The position numbers and the translations under genes are program-made. The notes below the pieces were generated by a model that saw only the letters and a list, made by a program, of their open reading frames with translations, did not search any database and was not told where the DNA came from. 64,000 nucleotides of DNA from Diplocarpon mali (Eukaryota > Ascomycota > Leotiomycetes > Helotiales > Drepanopezizaceae): positions 1 through 64,000 of the forward strand of contig JAENRP010000047.1 in the NCBI GenBank assembly GCA_024741835.1, in the 5' to 3' direction. This document shows, in pieces, positions 24,446 through 34,769 of the stretch (positions within the stretch are counted from its first letter, which is position 1; every line of letters starts with the position of its first letter).

Positions 24446-25921
24446 CTAGATTAGTTATATCGATTATAATATCTGTCTCTTTAATTAAGCAGTTATTGTT
24501 AAGGTACTAGTACTTCAGCCACTTAATAACTTCTTTCTTCTATTCTTCTAATGCTATAGGCCTATTTATTATAATAGCTTTCATCTAGGGGTGAGATTTA
24601 AACTTCCTAAAGGCCTCCTTATAGAAAAGAATTAAAATAGCCCTTAGATATATAGGAGCAGGTAGGAAGGGCTGCCCCTCGACCTCGAAGTCATAATCGA
24701 GGCGGTCTAGCTATAACTCTACTAGCATTTTACTATTAAAGTCTTAATATCTTTTAAATCTTGGCAGCTTTAAGGATACTATATTTGTCTTTTGATTTTA
24801 GGTAGTATTTAAGGTAACTACTTTAAAGATCTTTCGCTTAGTAGGCAAGAATTTAAAAGCCTCTTAATTAGCAAACTAGGCGTGAAGGCTTTGAGTAAGG
24901 TACTCCCTTAGTTAAGAGGTCTTTGATCCGATTCCTAAGAGTGTAAGGAGCTTATAGCTTCCTAGTTCTTAGGAAAACTCTTAGCCGAATTATATTGCTA
25001 ATAGGGATAGGCTCTTCTCTAATATCGCCTCTGATTATATTTAAGCTTCTATACCTTCCTTAACTCTTTAATTAGATGCTTAAGCCTCTATTGACCTTCT
25101 TCCTCTTTCTTATAAGGTCCTAGATAATTCCTTATCCTTAGAAGGGCCTACTAATATTTGCAATTCTTCCTTAAGATTCCTCTCCTATAAGGGTAAGGAA
25201 GGAGTACTACTAAGTGCAGTTATAGCAGTATTAAGGATCTGGTTTATTAGCTCTTAGAATAAGGTATCTACCTTTAAAGAGTCGTTTAAATACTTATCCA
25301 AGTTCAAGGGCTCGTATAGTAGCGCTTTATAAGGTACTAGGCATTCTTTAGTAGATTTATCTATAAGGCCGCCTAGCTTTAATAGATATAGAGCTACGAT
25401 ATCTATTGTATACTATACAATATTGCAAAGTATTAACTGTCTAATAGAGGTTACTATATTAGACCCTCTATTCCAATAGCCAGATCTAGTAACTTTAAGT
25501 GCTAGGAGGTGCCCTTTTTAAATTCGGAATATAGGTATAAGTTCAAGTGCAAGGGGGGTATGATATAGTATAGTATCTAGGTTATATTCTAAGTATAATA
25601 GATGGCCCTATGCTTAGTTAAGGTTAGTAGATAGGCAGATGTATCTCTTAAGGCCCTTCGGGAGCTGAATCTGATATTTGCTTTTATAAAGTGCAGATCT
25701 GTGCAGCTAATAGTGATCTATCCCTAGTGAATGTCAGATAGGTGCTATTCGTATAATAGTAGCTATAGCCGCTAGGTAGAATCGATGCGTTATTGAGTTT
25801 CAATTTATATAAATGCGTTATATAGCCCTACGCTTAAACCTTAAGTTATTTATATTAATTAAGGACGCATTTAAATCGAAGATATTATATAGCGTTTTCT
25901 TATCCTTGCGTAGGGCGCTAG

Positions 25922-26053
25922 TAAGGTGCATATATCTATAGTTATAGAAGGGTGGTTGATTGATCTAGAAGAAGAGGAGAGAAGCTATAGAAGAAGCTCT
26001 CGTAACCATAGGGTCCGTGCGCCAAAGGCGCCAGTTACGTAATCCCCACCACA
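25922..26053 (-). repeat. Element C LTR, right copy (5' LTR in element orientation)
   Basis: 132 bp. The inner (left) start is mutated (TAAGGTGCATATATCTATAG) and the outer (right) end is intact (CCCCACCACA). Confidence 0.88.
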
Positions 26054-26090
26054 CCAGGTAATTGCACTAAGTGGAGGTGCAGCCGTTACA
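26054..26090 (-). repeat. Family A solo LTR, second part
   Basis: It completes the reverse LTR begun at 10633 (CCAGGTAATTGCAC through GCAGCCGTTACA), unmutated. The ATAAC duplication follows at 26091-26095. Confidence 0.88.
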
Positions 26091-27217
26091 ATAACTAACC
26101 TGCGCCTATTAAGATAAAGAGGGATAGCACGCTAATAAAGAGGAAAGATAGCGCAATAATTAAAGAGTTACAACTTAGCAAGTTGAGACTCTTAAGGAAT
26201 AACCTTTAGAGATAGCTACATTAAAATATCTCTAACTAAGGCAAGATATAGGTTAACCTAAGGCCTACTAGATTCAAAGCCTTTAAATAGCGCATTTAAA
26301 AGATAGTTATAAAAGCTGCGCAAAGCGAGGAACGCCTGCCTACTAATATTAATAAAGTAGTCGCAAAGATCGAGGCTAAAGGAGGAACTTTTATATAAGG
26401 TAGCTATATAGTCTTTATTATACTATTTAAGGCAGTCGAGTTCAATCGCCTCTATAATAATCTCAATGAATAATCTCGCAAATTAAAAACCCTGTAAGCT
26501 AAAGCAAAGGAGGACGCGTTAAAGCTTAAGACATTGCAAGATAAGAATAATAAGCTATAATAGTAAGTCGCTACTTATACTATTATATAAAAGAGGAAGG
26601 CCACCCTTACTACTACTGCTAGCACTCCTGCCAAATAATAGAAGTCAAACCAGATAGATTAGCTAGAATAGATATGCGAAAACTAATAATAATAATACAA
26701 TCTTAAGGATCTATATAATAAAAAGCTTGTTAGCGCGTTCGATAACCTAGACGAACTAGTTAAGACTACTATTAAGACTATTTATACTAAAGGTGATCTA
26801 ACAAACGAAAAGATAAAGGGCTTCGTTAATAGGGCTAAAAATAGGATTATATACAACTTTATCTAAGAATAGGTTAAGATAAGGGCACCTTGCTTCTTAA
26901 GAGGAAGAGGGTGATATTATAGCATAGTTATACTATAGTCGCAATAAAAGCATAAGAACTATTTAAGTAGAAACAGAGGCGAAACAGACTAATACAATAG
27001 ATACGCTACACCTTTACTATACCTTTCCTTTAGTAGATAGAATATAACTTATTAATAGAAATCGACTTCTAGGAGTCGTAGGCTAAGGAGAGCATATTAG
27101 GGGGAAGGCTTCCTACTTTATATACACTCCTTAGCTTTGAATTCTATACGATTTGGCAGCCTTGATCTTAGTGACTTTATCAACTTGTGCCTTGCTTCCG
27201 CCGTCACAATTATTGCA
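26091..27217 (+). mobile_element. Element B, segment 3: end of ORF3 and 3' LTR
   Basis: ORF3 resumes at 26096 and ends near 26899. A purine tract (AAGAGGAAGAGGG) follows, and an LTR starts at 26914 (TATTATAGCATAG, ancestral TGTTATAGCATAG). The LTR's right end cannot be fixed because its partner lies outside the window. I place it near 27217 (GTCACA), but the RIP signature already fades at about 27120. Confidence 0.7.
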
Positions 27218-29068
27218 TAGCGCTCCAGAAGGGGAGTAGCCACTGTTTTATTATTGAAATAACGCTATTATGCGTCGTTGGTTAAGTAAAACTCAAAATA
27301 TCGATCAGCCTTTTCGTTTGTAAGGGAGACTCTGATCGATGGAATTTTATCGAATGCTATTCATAGGCATGTAGGGCTTATAACCTATAGCAATAAGGTT
27401 CTCTAATAGTGAACTTGATAGTAAACTAGAAGAGGGTACGAAGAAGTATGAGGTGCAAACGACGATGTTAGATGTCTTTTATTCATAAGAGCTTCTCTAA
27501 CTACGAGCTATTTAACAAGGGCTGCCACTAAGTTATGTGGCAAGTCATATGACATATTATATGTATGATATGTCATGTGACAGATCATGTGACAAACATG
27601 TAACGGGCATACCTGCAACACATAAGGTATAAGTCAGAAGTTCTACGTAAGACGGCTGTATTATGTTTCTAATATCCCCCTTTTCCAAAGCTCTATAGAA
27701 TAGCCTTTGAGAATAGTAGATTTGAACCAAAATTTGATAAAAATTACATTATCTTCCGTCATACAAATATTAATTTTACCAAAAGGTCAAACTTTATATC
27801 ATAGATAGATAAACTTTTTCTTGTACAAGTAAAGATGGATTGGTCTCAGAGGGTTGATTAAGCTAGTTTGCTTTGCCGTGGATGTGCTAGTCACCTTCCA
27901 GTATCCTTAACGATACATGATAGGCATGTTTTTCCTGTCTGCTAGTATGCATGCTACTGCGTGCACTTGACACTTTAGAGCATTAAAAATTTAATCAGCA
28001 ACCAGAGAAGCTAGTAGCAATGAGGGGGCTTTGTTATACATACATATAGGTCAGGTGCTCATTACTACACAAGTACAATATTCGAGCATCTAAGAGACTT
28101 AGGATCAAGTACGTAATCTACGTAGCCAACCCTAGTACTAGGTCGGGTTGTTATTAAAAGAGGTGCTTATTTGCTCTAATTATCCTCTGATCCTCATTAT
28201 ATTCATAAAGCTATACTAACCTCAGAATCCCTAACTTAGCAATTAACGATCTTGATATATCCTACCCCAAAATAAATAAACCGGAGTTTCTACGGTGGGA
28301 TTCCAACCTGAAACTTTGATATGCCATGGATATACAACATGGTCAGAGGTTGATGGGATAGACTTCGTGCCAGAGATCATCTGGTATAGCCTCAGCTCGA
28401 TTGATAAATAACCGAAATTCGTGCCCTGTGAGCTTTCATGAAACGTCACTGGCTCTTGTTTCTTTTTATCACTCGAGGGCAGTAGCGGCGAGGAATCTCA
28501 ACAAGCATTGGATCCTCGAGGTAAGAGGCCCTGCGAGCTTACTATCTATAAATAAAAAAAGCCAGACTAGGAATAAGAGGTTGTCTCGCTTTCACTACTG
28601 CATTCAGAAGTTACAACCAGAATACTTAACCAAAGTGATGTTTTGATAGCATGGTAGACGCCAAGGTGTGTTAGAATGCGCCATACCAAAATTCAAAATA
28701 GAGCTATGGAATTGGCCTCCGAGTACTGTTGTGGGTGTTCACTTGGGAGCTATGCGACCGAAAACCAACGCCTGGGGTTTGTATCACAATACCAGGCTTT
28801 CAGTCATAGGTTCTCCCAGCGTCAGGAATAACTGCCAATAATCATTGCTGTTAATACTTTTTGTTATTTTTTCTGCCCTGTGCGCAAGTCCTGTTTATTA
28901 GTTTTAGTCCTATAGTAAAGCCTCAAGAAGATGTAGGCTCAGAAGCAGAAGAAAAATAGAGTCACAAGAAGACAAAGAGATGACACAAGGAGAGCTAGGT
29001 ATCGTAGATGATAGCGTCTTCAATTATTTGCAGCAATCTAGTCCTACTGTGTACATGGAACACACTAT
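27218..29068. other. Non-coding flank between transposon block and first gene
   Basis: Normal dinucleotide use returns here. Short ORFs at 28243-28646 overlap on both strands and resemble nothing known. A B-box-like GGTTGGAATCCC lies on the minus strand near 28290-28302, but no tRNA fold or A box goes with it. Confidence 0.6.
27544..27581. repeat. 14-bp-arm inverted repeat
   Basis: GTCATATGACATAT and ATATGTCATGTGAC pair with one G-T mismatch around a 10-base loop. It lies about 330 bp outside the retrotransposon edge; the function is unknown. Confidence 0.7.
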
Positions 29069-30334
29069 TTAGAGTGAATGAGAGGTTGTCGGCCGTTCGT
29101 AACTATCATGGAACGACCCTGGTATCTCCAAATGGACAGAACCATTCCAATCATCTCTCTCGGACATCGAGTCTTCGGACACCGAAGGCGGCACGAACCG
29201 CTCTTCAGCCTCTGACGCCTCCGAGCTCTCGGAAACTGATGCTTCCCTGCTAATCCCTACAATTGGCATACGCTCCAGTATCACACCTGTCAATGGAGCT
29301 CTTCCAAACGGCATGTCATCTCTATCATCGATTTCTGTGGTGTTAATGGTCCACTCCCATTGACGCTTCTTATCTTTACGTTTTCGTTTAAGTGTCCCGG
29401 GTGTTTCTAAGTCGCTTTCTGCCATTCTCCTACGCATTTCTTCGAAGGGGCCTGGGGTCTGACCACCGTCTCTCTTCTCGTCCCCGGTATATGCCATTGC
29501 CAAGTCCAAAGCTTCTGCTGTCTCAAACTCAGGATCTGTAGCAGAGTATGGCGAGTCTTCGGACAAGAGGTCGATGTGGGATTTCACATATTTGTTAGTG
29601 GTAATTGTTTGGGTCAGGGGATCGTTGTAGCCAACTTTCTTCGACGCCTGCTTCGCGAGTCGCATGGATACTCGACTTGGTGTTACGGGAGTTATCGTGC
29701 TCCGAGGAGGAAGTGGTGAGTTTCGCAAAATGCTGCGAAGGCTTCTTGGATGGGTATATGGGGCGCTCTGACTACAGATTGTCATTCGACGACGGGGCGT
29801 CCGTGGAGTGCTTGGAGAGGATGTGCTGGGCATGTTGGCAGCGAAGTTGAACAGTCCGGGGCGTACATCAGTCCCCGCAGACTGAGGAGGCGTGAATGTG
29901 AAAGGTTTTGTGGTAGATTTTGGTTCGGTTAGGAGTTGTGGGTCTTGAGCGGTGGGCGTCCAGCCGGGTAACACTGAGCTGGGGGTATCAAGGCAGGTAA
30001 TGGACGATAGGCCAGGCGTTTGAGTTTGTTGTGAGGGTTGGACGAATCGGCGATCGCCTGAGAAGTTGGAGGTCTCGAGCCGCAGTTGGGTCCGCCTGGC
30101 GGGCTTCGTGTCACAAGATGTGGTTAGAGGCCTTGCTGATCTGGGAGAAGCATTTTCGATAGCGAGGGCATATGCGTTTGAGATTGTATTAAATGCTGTG
30201 GGAGACGAGGGATCAATATCAGACTTCAGTGCCGTAGCAGATCTCCCTAGTATTTGGGCAGTTGCCGGAGTTTTGATCTGAAGAGTGAGCCGAGGTCTCT
30301 TGGGAGGCGACGACTGCGTCGAGTTTAGAGACAT
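29069..30334 (-). CDS. Unrecognised protein, 421 aa, low complexity with basic motifs
   Basis: A single open frame. I start it at the ATG at 30334 (MSLNSTQSSPPKRPRLTLQI) because the PPKRPRL basic stretch begins there. The frame stays open upstream to 30448 with less convincing sequence. The protein is rich in S, T, P and R. It has a proline-directed SPSTPRTPRRR segment in the middle, a QTPGPFEEMRRRM motif, a very basic KRKRKDKKRQWEWTI stretch, and an acidic serine-rich C-terminus. The two basic stretches could be nuclear localisation signals (inference). No signal peptide, membrane span or enzyme motif is visible. Length and codon use look like a real gene. The function is not known to me. 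Confidence 0.7.
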   Translation of the reverse strand: MSLNSTQSSPPKRPRLTLQIKTPATAQILGRSATALKSDIDPSSPTAFNTISNAYALAIENASPRSARPLTTSCDTKPARRTQLRLETSNFSGDRRFVQPSQQTQTPGLSSITCLDTPSSVLPGWTPTAQDPQLLTEPKSTTKPFTFTPPQSAGTDVRPGLFNFAANMPSTSSPSTPRTPRRRMTICSQSAPYTHPRSLRSILRNSPLPPRSTITPVTPSRVSMRLAKQASKKVGYNDPLTQTITTNKYVKSHIDLLSEDSPYSATDPEFETAEALDLAMAYTGDEKRDGGQTPGPFEEMRRRMAESDLETPGTLKRKRKDKKRQWEWTINTTEIDDRDDMPFGRAPLTGVILERMPIVGISREASVSESSEASEAEERFVPPSVSEDSMSERDDWNGSVHLEIPGSFHDSYERPTTSHSL

Positions 30335-32051
30335 GGTAACTGCTGGAAAGGTTCTAGTAGAAATAAGCATCACGGATAGCCAATGTTTAGTATTTTGGCA
30401 GAAGGATATGATCTGGGTCCGAGGGTGATTTCCGTTCCGCTCAGACAATCGACCCAGCAGTTGAGACGAGAGACAATCGTGTTATCTGAAGACAGTGAGA
30501 AACAAGACTGGTGATGAGATTATTCGGGTAGCTGGAGATGATAGCGAAGAGCCAATACCTCACTTATGTATAGACGAAGCCTTTGACAGAGATAGACTAA
30601 GAGAATTAAGGAGATGCCGAAAGCAACCTTATGTAGGTGATGAAATGACAACGCGGGACGACAATTTAGGTGCGTTGTGACGGTATTTCTAGAAATATAG
30701 GAATAGAGAACGTAAAATAGCAGAACGGATCAAGATATTTGCGATCTGGTGGCGGGGTGGACTACCTTGAAGCGCTGGGTCCCAGAGTCGCATAGCATGC
30801 AGTCGACGCTCAACAAGTCACAGGAAGCTGATAGGGCAGTGCGACGCCTGGGATGCCGAAAAGAGGGACGCCCCTCAGTGCCCGTCAGCCACGTCAAGGA
30901 TTAACTCAACTCCACAGGCCGAAAATCCTATTTTCGGGCCAGGATGTCATCCATGCGTAGGGGCGATTCTGACTACTTAGCGACTATTTTTGACGTCTCC
31001 GAGTCTCTCGGGATGCACTACCAACCAAAAAAGCTAAAAAAGAGCGGCAAAACAATGCACTCGACACGCAATGCAATGCTGTTCCGGGAACATCCAAAAT
31101 TGAAACCAAATCTACAATAAGAAACCAGGCAAACACGTAAAGATAACTCAACGCGGTACAGGAATAAATGAGGGGCTATATCCTCATAAGCCACTCGTGC
31201 ATGGGTACTACTATTTGCGCCCAACCACAAAAGCTGTTCATACGGTCCTGGCGCGAAATTTCTCGTAGGACAACGCGACAGCAAGGCATATGCGTACAAA
31301 TGAAAGGCTGTCGGGCTGAGAAGATGCACACTATCATCGAACCAATCTTGATGAACATAGACACTCTGGACGCGGCACCGCAGACTATGCAAACTGTCAT
31401 CGATAGACTTTGCAAACACCAAAAGGCAGACCAGTTGAAGCATGTACCTAGCGAATAATCCAAATTGGAAATTAGAAATGCTAATGAATAAGAATAGCTG
31501 AGAGACAGTACAACTGTTGTGAAATCTATTGAACAGTGAAGACGTTTAGGCGGAGGATAAGCTACTCAGCCTTCCATAGCTTCGAATTGCAGCAACTATA
31601 ATAATACAATGAGTTACCTTTGGCAGACAAGCAGTAAATGAGACAAAGACAGTAAATAAGAAAAAGACAAGCCACAGAGATGACCACACCGTGGCGGCAT
31701 AAAACAAAAACATACTTCTGTATATACACATCTGAAGCCCAAGTTTTCGTGGAGAGGCAGGAGAAAAATGGAAGAGAGCAGAGAATAGATGTCGCTAGAC
31801 CCAATGAGGCCTGATGCCCCCCACCCCATTAGCCGAGGCTCACTTGACTCTTTTTTTAGACTCGGCCCTCGCTCTCTCGTATTCATGAAGCCGCGAGTCA
31901 TCTCCATTTCTCTTGTCTTGTCGACAACATTAGAGCTTCCGCGCTCCAACGTCCGCTACATTATTGTCCCTATCGAGCTCCTTGCTGCGACTATGAAGAC
32001 GTCAACGGCTTGCGCAAGCTGCTCAAGCCACCGCCACCATAACCTCTGGCG
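30335..32051. other. Divergent intergenic region
   Basis: About 1.7 kb between two divergently transcribed genes. Overlapping short ORFs at 31018-31463 and 31546-31949 occur on both strands and have no recognisable content. An imperfect hairpin (GGCCGAAAAT and ATTTTCGGGCC) is at about 30918-30940. Confidence 0.6.
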
Positions 32052-34038
32052 ATGATGGCCAAGCCTCTCAAGAGGAACGACGACAGAATAATCATCCATT
32101 TTGTACATTTTCCCACTATTAGAGGGAGGTCCAGCATACCTAATATGTTTTAGGATTATGATTGCTTTTATGCTTCGGTTTTTGAGCATGAGCGGCCTGA
32201 ACTAAAATCATTGCCCTTGGTCAGTGTAATTGAAGAAGCAGACATGAACCCGGCTGACTCATTCAAAGGCTGTGCAACAGGTAACGCTTCAATCCACCAT
32301 CATCTGTCATTCTGGGGACGCTAAGTCGACCTAGAAACAAATAATCGTCACCTGCAATTATGAGGCGAGACGGCGAGGGTTGAAGAAATTACAGCTGATC
32401 ACTGATGCGAGAATTATATGCCCCGATGTTGTGATTGTATTGGGGGAAGAACTAGGCAGATTCCGGGATGCATCAAAGTCCAACTTCAAGTTTCTGGAAT
32501 CGTTTACATGGAGTGGCAAGGTAGAGCGTTTAGGCTTCGACGAAGTTTTCATGGATGTTTCAGACATTGTGGATTTCAATATAGCCCTCTTGAATCAGAA
32601 CGACCTCAGCAATTCATTTTTTCAGCTGAAAAATAATGACCCGACCGCTGGATTTAGATTCGATGCAACAATGATTGCCGGCCATGGCTTTCCGTCCGAA
32701 GGACCTTTGAAATTAAACAATACCCACAGTGGCGACGAGGTCCTCATGATGCGCCTTGTCCTTGGATCACAACTAGCTCAACATCTGAGGTGGCAGCTGG
32801 AGCAAGAAAAGGGATACACGTCGACAGTTGGAATATCTACCAATAAGCTGGCGAGCAAGCTTGTTGGGAATCTAAACAAACCAAAAGCACAGACTACACT
32901 TCTACCGCCATACATTTCATCAGAGCAATCTAGAAATGGGGCCATTGAGAGCAATGTGACCAAGTTCATTGATAATCATGACATTGGGAAGATTCCGGGT
33001 ATTGGTTTCAAGATGTCACAGAAGATTCGGAACTATGTCCTGTCACGTCCCGCGGAGATTGAAAAGGGCTTGATTTACGGTGGGACCAAAGAGAATGTTA
33101 CCGTGGGTGATGTTCGACTACTTCCTGGTATGGCACCTGAGCTACTCGAGGAGATACTTGGAGGCCCTGGTGCGGAAAGAGGGATAGGTGCAAAGACTTG
33201 GGGTTTGATTAATGGGATTGATGATTCCGAAGTACGGAAAGCAAAGCACGTGCCGACGCAAATCAGTATCGAGGACTCCTACTTACAGCTTGATACTCAC
33301 TCAGAAGTTGTGAAGGAGCTGCGGGTACTTGCTACTAGTCTCTTGAGACGAATACACATCGATCTGCTAGAACATGACGAGGATACAAAGTCAACTAACA
33401 AGCGTTGGACCGCCGTTCCAAAAACCATTCGCCTCTCGACTAGACCACGTCTTCCTCTGAACCCTGATGGTAGTAGAACGCGAAATTTGAAGAGAATCTC
33501 CCGATCTGGGCCTCTGCCGAGCTCTGTGTTAAATCTCAAGGACAGCATTGATGCTATTGTTGAGAAGCTGGTGCAAGAGACGCTGGTACCGATGTTTCGT
33601 AAACTACACCCATACCCCTCCGGATGGAGCCTAAGTCTAGTAAGCATCGGCGTGACAAATATAGTTGAAACCGCCAGCGAGAATGGCACAGGCAGCGGAC
33701 GTGACATTGGGCGAATGTTTAAGAGGCAGGAAGAAGTGCTCAAGGAATGGAAGGTGCAGGACAAAGATGTCCCTCCCGATCAGGTGTTTGAGAATCCGAG
33801 TAATGAGTTGCCTGACATTGACCGACTAGATCCAAGTGCTGGAGATGAAGCATTGGACCTTGATATGGCCGGCTCAGAGGAATCAATACACCTCGCGCAG
33901 AACGCGGTTGACGAAACCGGCGTATGGGAAGATGATGAAGACGACGACGAAAATCGGGAGCAGTGCAGCCAGTGTGGTGCCGTGATGCTGGCATTTGCAA
34001 TGGCTGCTCATGAGCGATTCCATAATTCCGAAGAATGA
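32052..34038 (+). CDS. DNA polymerase iota-like Y-family translesion polymerase, about 610 aa
   Basis: Inserts bases opposite damaged templates in the nucleus (family knowledge). Exons: 32052-32102, 32154-32219, 32269-32280 and 32335-34038; all junctions are phase 0 with GT-AG introns of 51, 49 and 54 bp. Exon 1 gives RIIIHF, and exon 2 gives DYDCFYASVFEHERPEL with the first metal-binding Asp. The 12-nt exon 3 gives AVQQ, and exon 4 starts KQIIVTCNYEARRRG. The second catalytic box GFDEVFMDVSD is at residues 110-120 (D112, E113). A thumb helix-hairpin-helix (KIPGIGFKMSQKI) follows. The C-terminus has CSQCGAV ... HERFH, a CX2C...HX3H ubiquitin-binding zinc finger (UBZ type), which would recruit it to ubiquitinated PCNA. 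All key residues are intact. Without the microexon the conserved LPLAVQQKQ block would be broken, which is the main reason for including it. Confidence 0.9.
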
Positions 34039-34769
34039 AATTTGCCAACAAGGCAAAAATCAACATTCTGACAAGTACCACAACAAGGGGGGGTCAATCC
34101 TATAGTCCCCTCCAATAGTGGTGATCATACTTGTTACTCATTCTCTCGCATATGCATCACTCCTTTTGGTATGCTAGCTTTATGCTCCAGGCGAATTCCC
34201 AGAACTTATTGTTGCATCATCATAGTTTCTGTATTCAAAGAAAAACATGAGCCAAGTTTGGTTTTGTTATCTTATGCTTTGACGTCGCTTATATCTAGGA
34301 GTCTTTTCCTTAAGTTCTGTTGCAATACTTAGCTGAATGATACATTTTACTAGAAAACTGTGACTGCGACCATTGTAATCCCCCTATACTCTTTCTGTAC
34401 AAGATTTGCACGCACCCGCATCTTGTGTTGTGAGCGCTTGTGTTTTACACGTCAGTATCGGACAATTATTTGTATCTGCACCTGTTCTGTTTTCAATCAT
34501 TGAATCACCATGGCCTATCATACCAACTGAGTCATAGGCGTTATTGCGCTAGAGACTATTCGGCTTGTTAAAGCGGCCTTCTGTTATTTGGAGACTTCTC
34601 CTGACAACTTCACTCTTCAATTCATATGCTCATCACCGTCTGTCCAACCTCTACGTCTATCCCTGCCTCCTTTTACGACACACTTTTTCTACAATTTGAA
34701 CACTCGAAACAAGCTAATGAGCATCTACATGCTCAAATCTTTGATATGAACAAGCTTTGAAATATAGCT
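34039..34769. other. Intergenic region
   Basis: Tandem-gene spacer containing the 3' end of the polymerase gene and the promoter of the 2EXR gene. No ORF or RNA gene recognised. Confidence 0.6.

Larger units (their letters stand above)
14651..25900 (-). pseudogene. Element C gag-protease side, split by element D
   Basis: The stretches 14651-17331 and 24451-25900 lie between the RT and the 5' LTR of element C. By position they hold protease and gag on the minus strand. They are heavily RIP-mutated. I could not identify a zinc knuckle or a protease active site with confidence. Element D is inserted at CTAGA (17327-17331 repeated at 24446-24450). Confidence 0.45.
10910..26053 (-). mobile_element. 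Element C: minus-strand Ty3/gypsy element carrying nested element D
   Basis: Bounded by direct 132-bp LTRs at 10910-11041 and 25922-26053, which in element orientation begin TGTGGTGGGG and end GCACCTCA. CCAGG occurs at both junctions (10903-10907 and 26054-26058), with two extra bases AG before the left LTR, so the TSD is slightly imperfect. The coding strand is minus: integrase, RNase H and RT lie from left to right in reverse order. Element D occupies 17332-24445, which leaves C about 8 kb long without it. Confidence 0.85.
10228..26899 (+). pseudogene. Element B ORF3, split by 15.5 kb of nested insertions
   Basis: The two parts are 10228-10632 and 26096-26899. They share one reading frame once the solo LTR with its contents plus one ATAAC copy (15,463 bp) is removed, giving about 403 codons. 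It begins MPAIAPTDSF. The first part is acidic and proline-rich with two related PTA-rich segments (10450-10540). The second part is rich in K, L, Q, N and E in a pattern that suggests coiled coils (around 26140-26580). The last in-frame stop before the LTR is TAA at 26897, 14 bp before the LTR starts. I recognise no domain, and it does not resemble element A's ORF3. Internal stops are all RIP-type. Confidence 0.5.

Noticed and set aside
1..27217. CRISPR array or a prokaryotic defence system in the repeat-rich left block
   Set aside because: Repeats are LTR pairs with TSDs and retroelement domains; there is no regular repeat-spacer pattern and the genome is eukaryotic.
28243..28330. Minus-strand tRNA or tRNA-derived SINE, suggested by GGTTGGAATCCC (B-box-like) and a CCATG...CATGG stem
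   Set aside because: No matching A box, acceptor stem or full cloverleaf could be drawn, and the anticodon stem would need a 9-base loop.
29008..30281. Plus-strand ORFs opposite the 29069-30334 gene
   Set aside because: Shadows of the longer minus-strand frame, which has the better composition and length.
31018..31949. Cluster of overlapping ORFs of 80-141 codons on both strands
   Set aside because: Mutually overlapping frames, no homology, no consistent splice structure.
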